A stretch of DNA of 5,502 bases from Candidatus Eiseniibacteriota bacterium (GTDB lineage Bacteria > JAFGKV01). The DNA is taken from the NCBI GenBank assembly GCA_025453925.1, contig JALOPK010000243.1, positions 1 to 5,502 of the forward strand, read 5' to 3'. Below the pieces are notes generated by a model. It saw nothing but the letters and a program-made list of their open reading frames with translations, was not told the origin of the DNA and searched no databases. Both the position numbers and the translations under genes were made by a program. Shown here one piece after another: positions 4,907-5,502 of this stretch. Position 1 is the first letter of the stretch, and each line of letters starts with the position of its first letter.

Positions 4907-5502
4907 CTATCGTAGTATCACCACCGGGGCTGCACCCGAAGACCCGAGGCCATCCAGTGGTCTCGCGAAGTAGACTCCCGGCCTTGTCCCTGCGACGCAA
5001 GATCTAATCACCAGACCCTCCTTTCGTCGCTCCCCGGTCCCCGGGTAATGGGTGCAAGTCGTCACTTTCCTGCCGAGAAGGTCGAACAACACAAAGGTCT
5101 CCGCGCGGACTGGCGCGGCATCCCCGGGAACCATTCCCTCTGGCTCATCCGCATCGCGATCTCTTCGTTCCGCTATCAGTACCGGGCTTCGCTCCGTTGG
5201 TGACCCATAGTGTATCCCGACTCTGAGGAAACAGCACGGAGGGATGCTCAGACCAAATGAGTTGCTGCGCCTGGACACGCCGTACTCGTACGGGACTTCA
5301 CATATGGTCTCCGAAGAGAGATTGTAGTCATCGTAGTCATCGTCGTGCGCAGGACCTTCAGAGGCGACCAGCCAGCTTTCCCAGGTGACCCCAATGACTG
5401 GCGGCGGCATGCCAAGATCCCCTCTGATCGTCGCAGAGTACTGCTGGCTAAGGTTCCGGTTGATGATGAACAGCACAACATCGGTTGGCGATGCTCTGGT
5501 GG
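4907..5502 (-). CDS. Secreted glycosidase-like protein with C-terminal sorting (T9SS/FlgD-like) tail, 3' part
   Basis: The frame is open from the right edge to the TAG at 4909-4907, giving 197 codons, so the 5' part lies outside the window. A GTG at 5476 is probably internal, since the frame continues upstream as TRASPTDV. Residues 7-90 resemble the beta-sandwich that ends GH30/39/51-type glycosidases: VVLFIINRNLSQQYSATI, then an acidic stretch with DDDYDDY, then FGLSIPP in the place of the usual LPP-hS-vtv strand. After a charged linker, residues 137-197 carry FVLFDLLGRKV (137-147), PGVYFARP (174-181) and a final VVILR. That is the pattern of C-terminal secretion-sorting or FlgD Ig-like tails that direct proteins to the cell surface. 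The catalytic domain is not in the window, so enzyme type is unknown. The NPFN-type strand usual at the start of such tails is absent or degenerate. Confidence 0.72.
   Translation of the reverse strand, partial: TRASPTDVVLFIINRNLSQQYSATIRGDLGMPPPVIGVTWESWLVASEGPAHDDDYDDYNLSSETICEVPYEYGVSRRSNSFGLSIPPCCFLRVGIHYGSPTERSPVLIAERRDRDADEPEGMVPGDAAPVRAETFVLFDLLGRKVTTCTHYPGTGERRKEGLVIRSCVAGTRPGVYFARPLDGLGSSGAAPVVILR
5324..5341 (-). repeat. Tandem 9-bp repeat encoding DDYDDY in the secreted protein
   Basis: GTAGTCATC occurs twice back to back on the plus strand (5324-5332, 5333-5341), giving GATGACTAC twice in the coding direction. It encodes DDYDDY and, with the preceding Asp codon, DDDYDDY. It preserves the frame and makes an acidic surface loop that could bind calcium or be a small slippage expansion. 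Confidence 0.55.

Noticed and set aside
1-5502. CRISPR array or insertion sequence with transposase
   Set aside because: No regularly spaced direct repeats and no transposase-like coding sequence were seen on either strand.

Overview
This is a high-GC window (roughly 60-65% by eye) from an uncultured-type bacterium with a Gram-negative style envelope. All six genes I can support lie on the minus strand, so the window reads from right to left. The lineage is not fixed by the sequence. Three things would suit lineages such as Verrucomicrobiota/PVC, Hydrogenedentota or Eisenbacteria: a C-terminal tail of the type IX/FlgD-like sorting kind, two GT-C glycosyltransferases, and a GTAGCC-bounded palindromic intergenic element. 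I hold that assignment weakly.

Right part (5502 to 3260): the 3' part of a large secreted protein enters from the right edge. It ends in a glycosidase-type beta-sandwich followed by a secretion-sorting tail (stop at 4907). After about 150 bp come two polytopic GT-C glycosyltransferases whose stop and start codons overlap as TGATG at 3260. They probably form one translationally coupled unit that adds sugars from lipid-linked donors to a surface glycan or protein.

Middle (1721 to 1464): a 258-bp spacer holds a small hairpin just after the second glycosyltransferase, a larger inverted repeat (1563-1612), and a 17-bp operator-like palindrome (1484-1500) close to the next start codon.

Left part (1463 to 1): a two-gene operon encodes a six-segment membrane protein and a small winged-helix regulator, overlapping by ATGA. 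A 367-bp spacer (450 to 84) then contains a cloverleaf-like palindromic repeat, a degenerate tandem repeat and a second copy of the operator-like palindrome. The first 27 codons of a B12-binding-type radical SAM protein (83 to 1) follow; that fragment is short and easy to miss.

The most interesting observation is that the two palindromes share sequence, position and the following leader (a CTCAATG box plus the ribosome binding site). One sits before the regulator's own operon and the other before the radical SAM gene on the far side of it. The simplest reading is that the winged-helix protein represses its own operon and also the neighbouring radical SAM gene. This is an inference from sequence only.
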